64,000 bases of DNA, taken from contig CAZRDX010000046.1 in NCBI GenBank assembly GCA_964599235.1, positions 62,001 to 126,000 on the forward strand, read 5' to 3'. The notes beneath the pieces are model-generated. The model did not search any database, had not been told where the DNA came from, and worked only from the letters and a program-made list of their open reading frames with translations. Positions within the stretch are counted from its first letter, which is position 1. Each line of letters begins with the position of its first letter. Below, in pieces: positions 8,553-15,966 of this stretch. Source of the DNA: DRPN01 sp964599235 (GTDB lineage Bacteria; Bacteroidota; Bacteroidia; Bacteroidales; VadinHA17). A program made the translations under genes and the position numbers.

Positions 8553-11042
8553 ATGCTGAAAAAAATTCTCATTCTCTCTTCTTTCGCCTATCTCTTCTCC
8601 TTTCATCTTCTCGCACAGGTCATCACCATTGCCGAAGCGAGGAACAAGGCCGTGGGCACCACCGTGAGGGTCACGGGCATCGTTACCAACGGTTCGGAGC
8701 TGGGCGGGATACGTTATTTCCAGGACGGCACCGCCGGCATCGCCGCCTATGGATGGTCGGAACTCTCCGGTGTCTCGCGGGGCGACAGCATCGTGATCAC
8801 GGGGACACTGTACGATTACAACAATCTGCTCGAGATCAGTCCTGTCGACTCGGTGCGGGTCGTCTCCCACGGTCATGCTCTTCCGGCGCCGGTGACCCTC
8901 ACCCCTTCCCAGCTGAGCGACAAATACGAAGCCCAGCTGGTACGGATCGAGGATGCCGTCTTTGCAGATGCCGGAGGCACCTTTGCTGCCAAGACCAACT
9001 ATACTTTCACCGCCGGCGGCGAGGAGGGTGAGATCCGTATCAACGACTCCAACTCCCCTCTGGTAGGGACGGTCATCCCTTCAGGCCATGTCACGATCAT
9101 CGGCCCCCTGGCCCAGTACAAAGAGACCTACCAGATCCTCCCCCGCGACGGCGACGACCTGCAGCCAGGCAGTTCGATCAACATCGTCACCCCCGTGACG
9201 GTATCCAACATTCAGACCACACGGTTCAACCTGAACTGGACCACCGACACCGAAGGGTCCACCCAGGTGAAATGGGGCTACACCCCAGCGCTCGAACAGG
9301 GGGTCTTCACGGCCGGCGGCACGGGGACAGATCACATTACCGTCGTTTTCGGTTTCAATCCTTCCGACCTGGTGTATATCCAGGCCTTCTCCGTTTCAAC
9401 CACCCACAGTGATGACACGGCCAAATCCCGCATCATGCCGGTCATCACACGCTCGGAATCGACGGGGGAGATCAAGGTCTATTTCGACCGGCCGGTGGAC
9501 ACCACCGTCGCCACCGGACCCAAAGCCGTCTGGCTCGACAAAACCCTCGACGACACCCTCATCGCTTACATCGACCGGGCCAAACAAACCATCGACGTGG
9601 CCATTTACAATTTCAACAATACCGGCATCTCCAATATCTCCACCGCCCTCAACAATGCTTACAACCGCGGTGTGCAGGTGCGGGTGGTCTATGACAGCAA
9701 CACCGACAACTCCGGCATCAACGAGCTGGCTGCCGGCATCGGCAGGATCGCCAGCCCCGAAGAAGATTATCCCAATTATGGCATCATGCACAACAAATTC
9801 GTGATCATCGATGCACACTCCTCTGACCCCGATGATCCCATTGTCTGGACCGGTTCGACCAACTTCACCGAGGGACAGATGTATGTGGATCCCAACAATG
9901 TGATCATCATCCAGGACCAGAGTCTGGCCATAGTCTACACCATGGAGTTTGAAGAGATGTTCGGCAGCAGCGGTCCCCAGCCCGACGCCGGCAACAGCAG
10001 ATTCGGTCCCGACAAGGAAGACAACACCCCGCACGAGATCTGCCTGGGCAACGGCACCCGCGTGGAGTGTTACTTCAGCCCCAGCGACGGCACCAACGGA
10101 CATATCCTCGCCTCCATCAACTCGGCCGATGCCGACCTGGAAGCCGCTTCGATGATCATCACCCGCAGCGAGCTGGGATATGCCATCCGCGACCGGGTGC
10201 AGGCAGGCGCCTCGGGCAAGGTGCTGGTCAACGACGACAGCGACCCCGCCATGGAAACGGTCAAAAAGACCCTTGAGAACGCCCTGGCCGAAAACTTCCG
10301 CAAGACCGGCGAGAACGGTATCATGCACCACAAATACCTCATCGCCGACAACTCGGCCACCGACTCCGACCCCCTGGTGCTCACCGGCAGCCACAACTGG
10401 AGCTCCTCGGCCGAGTACCGCAACGATGAGAACACCCTCATCGTCCATGATGCCACCATCGCCAACATCTTCTTCCAGGAATTCACCGAAAGGTTCAAGC
10501 ACGGCATCATCATCGTCGACAAACCGGAATGTCAGAACGACTACCATACCATCAAACAGGATTCGATCCTGGCCACCGACGTGACGGAGAACGACAACAT
10601 CCCGGGAGAAGTGAACCTGACCGTCACCCGTGATCCATCCCACGGCACGGCCGCGGCCGACGGCACGATCATCACCTATGATCCCGACAACGATTTCACC
10701 GGGCTGGACACCATAGCCTACAAGGTATGCCTGACCGACAATGATGCTTTGTGCGATTCGGCCCTGGTGGTGATCTACGTCACGCAGGCCACGGGGATGA
10801 AAGATCTTCCTGCCTCTGCAGCGATCGTTTTCCCCAACCCCTCCACGGGCCGTTTTACCGTGACCGCCACCGTCCCCGTCACCGGAATACGTATCTACTC
10901 CCTTGCCGGAAGACTGTTGCAGAACATCTCCTCCCGGGAAAGCACCATCATGGAAGTGAACAGCGGTCTGCCCGCAGGACTCTATCTGATCGAGATAAAG
11001 ACACAAAAAGGGACCATTCGCAGAAAGATACAGATTCAGTGA
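8553..11042 (+). CDS. Secreted phospholipase-D-type phosphodiesterase/nuclease with type IX sorting domain
   Basis: An 829-residue protein. The ATG at 8553 precedes a signal peptide (MLKKILILSSFAYLFSFHLLA); upstream in-frame sequence overlaps the receptor gene and is not plausible. Domains in order: an OB-fold domain of the DUF5689/YhcR type (about 22-205), a fibronectin-III-like domain (about 210-290), two PLD domains with complete HxK(x4)D motifs at H413/K415/D420 and H592/K594/D599, each followed by 'TGSTNF' or 'TGSHNW', then a cadherin-like module ('TENDNIPGEVN...FTGLDTIAYKV' type), and a type IX C-terminal sorting domain ('FPNPSTGRF', 'GLPAGLYLIEIKT'). PLD-fold enzymes cut phosphodiesters; with an OB fold beside it, DNA or RNA is the likely target, though phospholipid cannot be excluded. 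It is the last gene of the operon. Confidence 0.88.
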   Translation: MLKKILILSSFAYLFSFHLLAQVITIAEARNKAVGTTVRVTGIVTNGSELGGIRYFQDGTAGIAAYGWSELSGVSRGDSIVITGTLYDYNNLLEISPVDSVRVVSHGHALPAPVTLTPSQLSDKYEAQLVRIEDAVFADAGGTFAAKTNYTFTAGGEEGEIRINDSNSPLVGTVIPSGHVTIIGPLAQYKETYQILPRDGDDLQPGSSINIVTPVTVSNIQTTRFNLNWTTDTEGSTQVKWGYTPALEQGVFTAGGTGTDHITVVFGFNPSDLVYIQAFSVSTTHSDDTAKSRIMPVITRSESTGEIKVYFDRPVDTTVATGPKAVWLDKTLDDTLIAYIDRAKQTIDVAIYNFNNTGISNISTALNNAYNRGVQVRVVYDSNTDNSGINELAAGIGRIASPEEDYPNYGIMHNKFVIIDAHSSDPDDPIVWTGSTNFTEGQMYVDPNNVIIIQDQSLAIVYTMEFEEMFGSSGPQPDAGNSRFGPDKEDNTPHEICLGNGTRVECYFSPSDGTNGHILASINSADADLEAASMIITRSELGYAIRDRVQAGASGKVLVNDDSDPAMETVKKTLENALAENFRKTGENGIMHHKYLIADNSATDSDPLVLTGSHNWSSSAEYRNDENTLIVHDATIANIFFQEFTERFKHGIIIVDKPECQNDYHTIKQDSILATDVTENDNIPGEVNLTVTRDPSHGTAAADGTIITYDPDNDFTGLDTIAYKVCLTDNDALCDSALVVIYVTQATGMKDLPASAAIVFPNPSTGRFTVTATVPVTGIRIYSLAGRLLQNISSRESTIMEVNSGLPAGLYLIEIKTQKGTIRRKIQIQ

Positions 11043-11057
11043 GATACAAATCGTGAT

Positions 11058-11103
11058 ATACCTATTTAAATAGGTATTTAAATAGACATTTAAATACCTA
11101 TTT
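11058..11103. terminator. Three-unit AT-rich inverted repeat between convergent genes
   Basis: ATACCTATTT, its reverse complement, and the same unit again lie in a row. The first and second form a 20-bp palindrome (11058-11077); the second and third form a perfect 16-bp stem with loop AGAC (11068-11083 with 11088-11103), followed by two more Ts. It sits between the converging phospholipase-D-type and DhaL-DegV genes, so a bidirectional terminator is the natural reading, although the stem is almost all A-T. Confidence 0.6.
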
Positions 11104-11104
11104 T

Positions 11105-12892
11105 TCAGCTTTCCATGTATGCGATGCCGAGGGTTCCGGCTCCGAGATGGAGACCGAGGACGGGCGAGATGTTGTAATATCCGGAGGGAGGTCGTCCGGT
11201 GATGCGTTCCACCTTGCGTCCGAAGGCCCGGGCCGCCTCTGGCACATTGGCATGCATCACCATATATTCTCCGCTACGGTGGAAGCCCTCGTCTTTTTCC
11301 AGGATACGGAGGATCTTCTTCAGGCCGTTCTTCTGGGAGACAGACATGCCTGTGGTGATGGCCCGTCCCGTTCTGTCGATGGTAACCAGCGGGCGCAGGT
11401 GGAGCAGGCGTCCCAGCCAGCCTTTGAGATGGCTCACCCGCCCACTGCGTATCAGCTGACGCATCGATCCTACCACGGCATAGACCCGGGCACGGGCCAC
11501 CCAACCCTCGTATTCTTCCAGGATCTCGTCGTGCGATCTGCCCGCTTCGATGGCCTCGGCTACTTTCTTCACCACCAGGCCGAACATCCCCGAGAGCCCT
11601 TTGGAGTCGAGCACCGTGATGCGTGTGCCCGTCTCACGCGACACCTGCTCGGCCGCCTGCTGCGAGGTGCGGTACGTACCGCTCAACACCGAGGAGAGAT
11701 GCACCGCGATCACCGAATCATAATGGGAGGCCAGACGCGAGTAAAGGTTGACGAACGAACGCATGTTGGGCTGCGACGTGGAGAGCGAAGGTCGCTCCTG
11801 CTCGATCAGCTCGTAGAAACGGCCGGGCTTGATCGTCACCCTGTCGAGGTACTGATGTTCATCCATGTAGAGGTAGATGGGCACCATCGTGATCTGGTGC
11901 TCCTCCAGATATTCATCGGGCAGGTCGCAAGCAGAATCGGTGACCAGGGCGATGGAGTGTCTGCGTTCGTGCGCTACACGGTACTGCAGGAGCATATCGT
12001 CGGCTTTCTGGAACACCAGCCGTCCATAGGGACGCAGCCGGTCGATCACACGGTCGGGGTGGTCGGTGTGCACATGCAGACGGGTCATGGTGGCATTCCC
12101 CGCCACCACCACCGAGTCGCCCTCGCCGGCCAGCATCTCCTCGATGGCTTTGCGGTCGATCCCTTCCCCTTTGAGCAGCACCTCCGTGCAATACCGATAG
12201 GTGAGCTCTCCATGATGCTCCACTTCCATTTCCATTTCATCGATCACGAGAGGGCGTTTCATACGGATCAGCTGACGCAGGTCGTTGCTCCGCAACAGGT
12301 CGATGACCCCTTCGAGGAAGACGACAAAACCCTTGGCCCCGGCATCGACCACAGCCGTGGAGGTCAGCTCGCGGATGCGGCGCGAGGTGGCCAGCATCGA
12401 ACGACGGGCCACCTCATAGGAGTTGATCAGCAACGTACGGAGATCCTCGGCAGTGTGATGCCGGCCGATGTATTCGGCCCACTCCCGGATCACCGTCAGC
12501 ATCGTCCCCTCCACCGGATCGGCAATGGCCTCATAGAGATACTTCACCGAACGCATCACCGAACGGGCAAAGTCCTCGATCGTCACCGTACGGCAGGCAC
12601 AGGTCTCCTGATCAATGCCGCTGAGGAACTGGGCGAAAATAATGCCCGAATTGCCCCGGGCCCCCGTCAGCGCCGCCTCGGCAATGATCGTCGTGGTCTC
12701 TTTATAGGAATGCAGCGGCCGGATGGCATCCATCACCGACCGCAACGTCGAAGCCAGATTGGTGCCCGTATCCGCATCCGGTACCGGAAAAACGTTCAGC
12801 TTGTTGATCTCTTCCTGATGCTCCAGAAGACGCATCGCACCGGCATAAAAGAAATAGAAAAAACGCCGGCCATCGATCCTCTCGATCCTCAT
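11105..12892 (-). CDS. DhaL (DAK2)-DegV fusion, fatty-acid-kinase type
   Basis: A 595-residue protein. The N-terminal ~200 residues are a DhaL/DAK2 kinase domain with the metal-binding signature 'FPVPDADTGTNL' and 'ALTGARGNSGIIFAQFL'; residues about 200-305 look like the FakA middle domain ('YRYCTEVLL', 'VHTDHPDRV'); the C-terminal ~285 residues are a DegV/FakB domain ('IALVTDSACDLP', 'LSTSQPN', 'SSVLSGTYRTSQQA'). In Firmicutes FakA (kinase) and FakB (fatty-acid carrier) are separate proteins that phosphorylate fatty acids for phospholipid synthesis; here both are on one chain. FakA usually reads PDGDTGTN; here Gly is Ala, while both Asp remain. It converges on the phospholipase-D-type gene and is divergent from the PerR-like gene. 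Fatty-acid phosphorylation is inferred from domain identity only. Confidence 0.88.
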   Translation of the reverse strand: MRIERIDGRRFFYFFYAGAMRLLEHQEEINKLNVFPVPDADTGTNLASTLRSVMDAIRPLHSYKETTTIIAEAALTGARGNSGIIFAQFLSGIDQETCACRTVTIEDFARSVMRSVKYLYEAIADPVEGTMLTVIREWAEYIGRHHTAEDLRTLLINSYEVARRSMLATSRRIRELTSTAVVDAGAKGFVVFLEGVIDLLRSNDLRQLIRMKRPLVIDEMEMEVEHHGELTYRYCTEVLLKGEGIDRKAIEEMLAGEGDSVVVAGNATMTRLHVHTDHPDRVIDRLRPYGRLVFQKADDMLLQYRVAHERRHSIALVTDSACDLPDEYLEEHQITMVPIYLYMDEHQYLDRVTIKPGRFYELIEQERPSLSTSQPNMRSFVNLYSRLASHYDSVIAVHLSSVLSGTYRTSQQAAEQVSRETGTRITVLDSKGLSGMFGLVVKKVAEAIEAGRSHDEILEEYEGWVARARVYAVVGSMRQLIRSGRVSHLKGWLGRLLHLRPLVTIDRTGRAITTGMSVSQKNGLKKILRILEKDEGFHRSGEYMVMHANVPEAARAFGRKVERITGRPPSGYYNISPVLGLHLGAGTLGIAYMES

Positions 12893-12987
12893 AAACTCTC
12901 CTCCCCTTGGTAAGGAATCGGGTGCAAGATAAGAAAAATCCCATAACCATCCTTTTCGCTTCTCTCGACGACTGCCGCTCCACCTTT

Positions 12988-13025
12988 TTAGATATTTTTG
13001 TTTCTAATATTTTTTATTATATTTG
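12988..13025 (+). promoter_or_regulatory. Promoter and possible operator of the PerR-like gene
   Basis: TTTG (12997-13000), 17 bases, and TATATTTG (13018-13025) match the Bacteroidota promoter pattern just before the PerR start at 13040. A second TAnnTTTG match (TATTTTTG, 12993-13000) overlaps a short dyad TTAGA-N10-TCTAA (12988-13007) that could be an autoregulatory operator. The arms are only 5 bp in AT-rich DNA, so the operator part is weak. Confidence 0.45.
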
Positions 13026-13039
13026 AGGTATTACAATCT

Positions 13040-13480
13040 ATGCCCATGAACAACGAAGAGATCATCCGGCGTTTCAGAGAACACAAAGTACGGGTCACGG
13101 TACAGAGGATAGCGGTATATCGTACCGTACTCAGCACGCATCATCCTGATGCCGAGACGATCCTCAGGATACTGAAAAAGGATTTTCCCAGTCTGACCGC
13201 CGCCACGGTGTACAACAACCTGGAAGCACTGGAAAAAGCCGGACTCATCCGCAAGGTGCTCACCGACAAGGGAAAGATGCGGTATGACGGGATCCTGGAG
13301 GAACATCACCACCTTCTCGACACCGAGGAAGATGTAATCATCGACTATTTCGACGAGGAGCTTACCCGTATGCTGATGGATCACATCCGTAAAAAACCGA
13401 TCGAAGGGTTCGAGGTCGACCGCATCATGGTGCAGCTGTTCGGAAAGAAAAAGAAAGACACGGGAGGGGAAAGATCATGA
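13040..13480 (+). CDS. Fur/PerR-family metalloregulator without cysteines
   Basis: A 146-residue Fur-fold repressor, started at the ATG at 13040 (13046 is also possible); the longer frame adds a hydrophobic leader unlikely for a regulator. The winged-helix domain has 'RVTVQRIAVYRTV' and the recognition helix 'SLTAATVYNNLEALEKAGLI'. Candidate ligands of the sensing metal site are kept: His34/His35, Asp in 'MRYDG', the 'EEHHHLL' histidines and Asp in 'VIIDYFD'. The CxxC pairs that hold the structural zinc in PerR and most Fur proteins are absent; the protein has no cysteine at all. It lies two genes before rubrerythrin, so peroxide-stress control of that gene is the likely role. Its stop overlaps the start of a flavin-reductase remnant (ATGA). 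Confidence 0.85.
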   Translation: MPMNNEEIIRRFREHKVRVTVQRIAVYRTVLSTHHPDAETILRILKKDFPSLTAATVYNNLEALEKAGLIRKVLTDKGKMRYDGILEEHHHLLDTEEDVIIDYFDEELTRMLMDHIRKKPIEGFEVDRIMVQLFGKKKKDTGGERS

Positions 13481-13608
13481 AACAGGAAGCTTTTTTTCAT
13501 CTTACCTATGGTCTTTACGTGGTAGGCTCGTCACTCCACGGCAGGCAGAACGGGTACCTCAGCCACACGGTCTTTCAGATGTGCGCTGATCGGCCGTGGC
13601 GGCTGTGA
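13477..13608 (+). pseudogene. N-terminal remnant of a flavin reductase-like protein
   Basis: A 43-codon frame begins with an ATG overlapping the PerR stop. Its sequence, 'FFHLTYGLYVVGS' then 'GYLSHTVFQM', is the characteristic beginning of flavin reductase-domain proteins (about 150-200 residues when whole), which often sit beside rubredoxin or rubrerythrin genes. The frame ends after 'CADRPWRL'. A different frame stays open from there to about 13657, which could be the tail of the same gene after an internal deletion. I read this as a decayed electron-transfer partner of rubrerythrin rather than a functional small protein. Confidence 0.6.
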
Positions 13609-13680
13609 GCTCTACGCTGCCAGGAACATCGTTGTCCCTTTCGAAGAAAAAATATGAAACTATGTCCAACCTAAATACTC

Positions 13681-14262
13681 ATGATCATGAAATCACTAAA
13701 AGGTACAAGAACGGAACAGAACCTGCTGAAAGCCTTTGCAGGTGAATCACAGGCACGGATGCGCTACGACTATTTCGCCAAACAGGCCAAAAAAGAGGGT
13801 CTGGAACAGATCGCGGCCATCTTTGAAGAGACCGCACTGAACGAAAAAGAGCATGCCAAACGTTTTTTCAAGTTCCTTGAAGGCGGTATGGTGGAGATCA
13901 CCACGGCCTATCCCGCCGGAGTCATCGGCAATACCGCGGAGAACCTCAAGGCTGCCGCAGAAGGAGAGAACGAGGAATGGACCAAACTCTATCCCGAGTT
14001 CGCCGACATTGCCGAAGAAGAAGGTTTCAAAGAGGTGGCCACCGCTTTCCGCATGATCGCCAAAGTGGAAAAAGCCCACGAAGAACGTTACCGCAAGCTC
14101 TACACCAACCTCGAAGAAGGGAAGGTGTTCGTGAAAGACGGGGTGATGATCTGGAAGTGCCGTAACTGCGGCTATATCCACGAAGGGACATCAGCCCCGA
14201 AAGTATGCCCGGCCTGCCTCCACCCACAAGCATATTTCGAACTGGAAGCTCAGAATTATTAG
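13681..14262 (+). CDS. rbr: Rubrerythrin
   Basis: A 193-residue protein of standard length (start 13681, or the second ATG at 13687). The first ~140 residues are the four-helix diiron domain with 'AFAGESQARMRYDYF', 'ETALNEKEHAKRF', 'AEGENEEW' and 'KVEKAHEERY', giving the glutamate/histidine ligands. The C-terminal 40 residues are a rubredoxin-like iron site, CxxCGY near the start and CPAC near the end. Rubrerythrins reduce hydrogen peroxide to water in the cytoplasm of anaerobes, taking electrons from rubredoxin or flavoproteins. It follows the PerR-like regulator and a flavin-reductase remnant, a typical oxidative-stress cluster. The remnant suggests that electrons now come from a partner encoded elsewhere. 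Confidence 0.95.
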   Translation: MIMKSLKGTRTEQNLLKAFAGESQARMRYDYFAKQAKKEGLEQIAAIFEETALNEKEHAKRFFKFLEGGMVEITTAYPAGVIGNTAENLKAAAEGENEEWTKLYPEFADIAEEEGFKEVATAFRMIAKVEKAHEERYRKLYTNLEEGKVFVKDGVMIWKCRNCGYIHEGTSAPKVCPACLHPQAYFELEAQNY

Positions 14263-14673
14263 GAATCTCACCAAAGTGATCGGCCATCACTCATTCTCCT
14301 GTCAGGTTACGGCAGGTAAACTCCTGAAGCGGTAGTTGATCTGAAGCGATCGCTCTTCTCGGGAAGAATATCCGCATGTTTTTTCTCTCCGGTGTCCGTG
14401 ATCCGGAGAGAGACTGAAGTATTTTCTTCCCTGCTGAAAAACATTTTTTTAAGAACAATCTTAACCTTATATTGTAAGCTGTACGATGGCCAGGATAACC
14501 CCGTAACGTGGAGTAAAACTTTCTTTTTTTTTCATCGCATTCCTTCCGGAATTGACCTGAGATCAGAAAGCCTTTCTTTGCCGGGATTTTCCGAATGACA
14601 CCTGTATACCGGACCAAATTAGTGGTTCGGAAATATTGTTTTTTTACCAACACCCAACCTAAAAATTTTTATC
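14263..14673. other. Intergenic region with an unexplained hairpin
   Basis: About 410 bases without a credible gene between rubrerythrin and the PPC lipoprotein. A 9-bp dyad (TCTCTCCGG at 14384-14392 and CCGGAGAGA at 14403-14411, 10-base loop) is present but has no T-run on the 3' side of either strand. The last 220 bases are AT-rich and probably contain the promoter and leader of the lipoprotein, but no good TAnnTTTG element could be fixed. Confidence 0.5.
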
Positions 14674-15909
14674 ATGTTACATTCAAAACCAAGCAGAATC
14701 AGGAGACTTCATAAGTTTCCGGTGTTCGTTTTCTTTCTGATGGCAGGTATGATGGCCTGCGATAAGGCCGAGGAGGTCCTGAACCCCGATCCGAATGAGC
14801 CCAATGATTCCAGGGACAAGGCCACCGCCCTGACCATGGAAAAAACGGTCGAGGCCTATGTTTCAGAAGGGGACAATGACTGGTATATGTTCACGCCGGG
14901 CAATGTGGACAGCTACGATATCACACTGATCGAGCTCAAAAACCATTCGGACGATCTTGAGCTCAATGTGGAAATGACCGACAAGGATGGCAATACTCTG
15001 GGCGAGACCCACAGCGATGCCGGGGCTGACCTCTCCATCCACTTTGCTAATCCCGGCGGCACCTATTATCTGAACATCACCAGTTATTACGGGCAAAGCA
15101 AAGGATCCTACTCACTTAAAGTATCCGACACTCATGCCAACGATTCTTTCGAACCCAATGAACGAAAGGAAGATGCATACGACCTGGGCACCCTCCCTTC
15201 CACCGATAATGCCGCAGCACTGGTCTCTAAGAACGAACAGGACTGGTACAAATTCACCACGGAAAACAACGGCGTATGGGATGTGGTCAATCTTCATTTT
15301 ACCAACAAGGACGAAAGTATGGAACTGGAAATGACTGTATATGACACGGAAGGGACCATGATAAAAAGCATGTTCGGACAGGCCGGAGAGAACCTGGACT
15401 TCGATCTTTACACCCAAGGAGGGACCTACTTCGTCAAGGTCAATTCATATTACGGACAGAGCAGCGGTGCATACTCCTTCTCTTTTCAGAACATGCATGC
15501 CAATGACGACAACGAACCCGATGATGACTTCGACCACGCCCGTGAGATCCAGAGTCTTCCCGCCGAAAACCTTACCGGAACGATCCTGGTAGATGCGGCC
15601 AACGACAACAACGGGGATTATGAATTTTTCAAGGTGGTTCTGAACGTAGACAAAAAAACGATCTGGAGCATCAAACCGTTGGCCGCCAACACCGAACTCC
15701 ACTTCAAGGTTTACGGCCCCGACAAAACCTATCTGGGGATGATCGACGGCTCCGACGGTGAAACCATCGGAGGACATGTCAACAACACGGGTACCACCCA
15801 AACCTATTTCTACATCCAGCTGGGAGGTTTCATCGGAGACAACGGCAATTACACCATCAGTTTCACCGAAGACGAGAAAGACTCGAACAAATCCGGACTT
15901 TCACTCTGA
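14674..15909 (+). CDS. Lipoprotein with three PPC-like beta-sandwich repeats
   Basis: A 411-residue predicted lipoprotein: basic start, hydrophobic segment (FPVFVFFLMAG) and lipobox GMMAC near residue 29. Three homologous modules follow at about 40-155, 160-280 and 285-400, each opening with an Asn/Asp/Glu-rich linker ('DPNEPNDS', 'HANDSFEPNE', 'HANDDNEPDD') and holding 'DNDWYMF', 'EQDWYKF' or 'DYEFFKV' strands and 'GGTYYLNITSYYGQS'-type ends. These are bacterial pre-peptidase C-terminal (PPC) domains, which usually accompany a secreted peptidase; none is present here. The acidic linkers could bind calcium. It is a monocistronic gene with its own terminator. Function beyond a surface or periplasmic binding protein is not known. 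Confidence 0.75.
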   Translation: MLHSKPSRIRRLHKFPVFVFFLMAGMMACDKAEEVLNPDPNEPNDSRDKATALTMEKTVEAYVSEGDNDWYMFTPGNVDSYDITLIELKNHSDDLELNVEMTDKDGNTLGETHSDAGADLSIHFANPGGTYYLNITSYYGQSKGSYSLKVSDTHANDSFEPNERKEDAYDLGTLPSTDNAAALVSKNEQDWYKFTTENNGVWDVVNLHFTNKDESMELEMTVYDTEGTMIKSMFGQAGENLDFDLYTQGGTYFVKVNSYYGQSSGAYSFSFQNMHANDDNEPDDDFDHAREIQSLPAENLTGTILVDAANDNNGDYEFFKVVLNVDKKTIWSIKPLAANTELHFKVYGPDKTYLGMIDGSDGETIGGHVNNTGTTQTYFYIQLGGFIGDNGNYTISFTEDEKDSNKSGLSL

Positions 15910-15932
15910 AACTCAACCTGTTTCCCGGATGA

Positions 15933-15966
15933 AAAAAAGAGTCCCGCTGCAGCGGGACTCTTTTTT
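15933..15966. terminator. Bidirectional rho-independent terminator
   Basis: A perfect palindrome GAGTCCCGCTGC/GCAGCGGGACTC, flanked by A-runs on the left and six Ts on the right, lies between the converging PPC lipoprotein and GSCFA genes and can end transcription from both sides. Confidence 0.9.

Noticed and set aside
11058..11103. CRISPR-like array or mobile-element end
   Set aside because: Only three short units without spacers of equal length; no cas or transposase gene and no target-site duplication.
14384..14411. Hairpin as terminator of rubrerythrin
   Set aside because: The stem is good but T-residues lie on the wrong side (5') and it is 120 bases from the stop codon.
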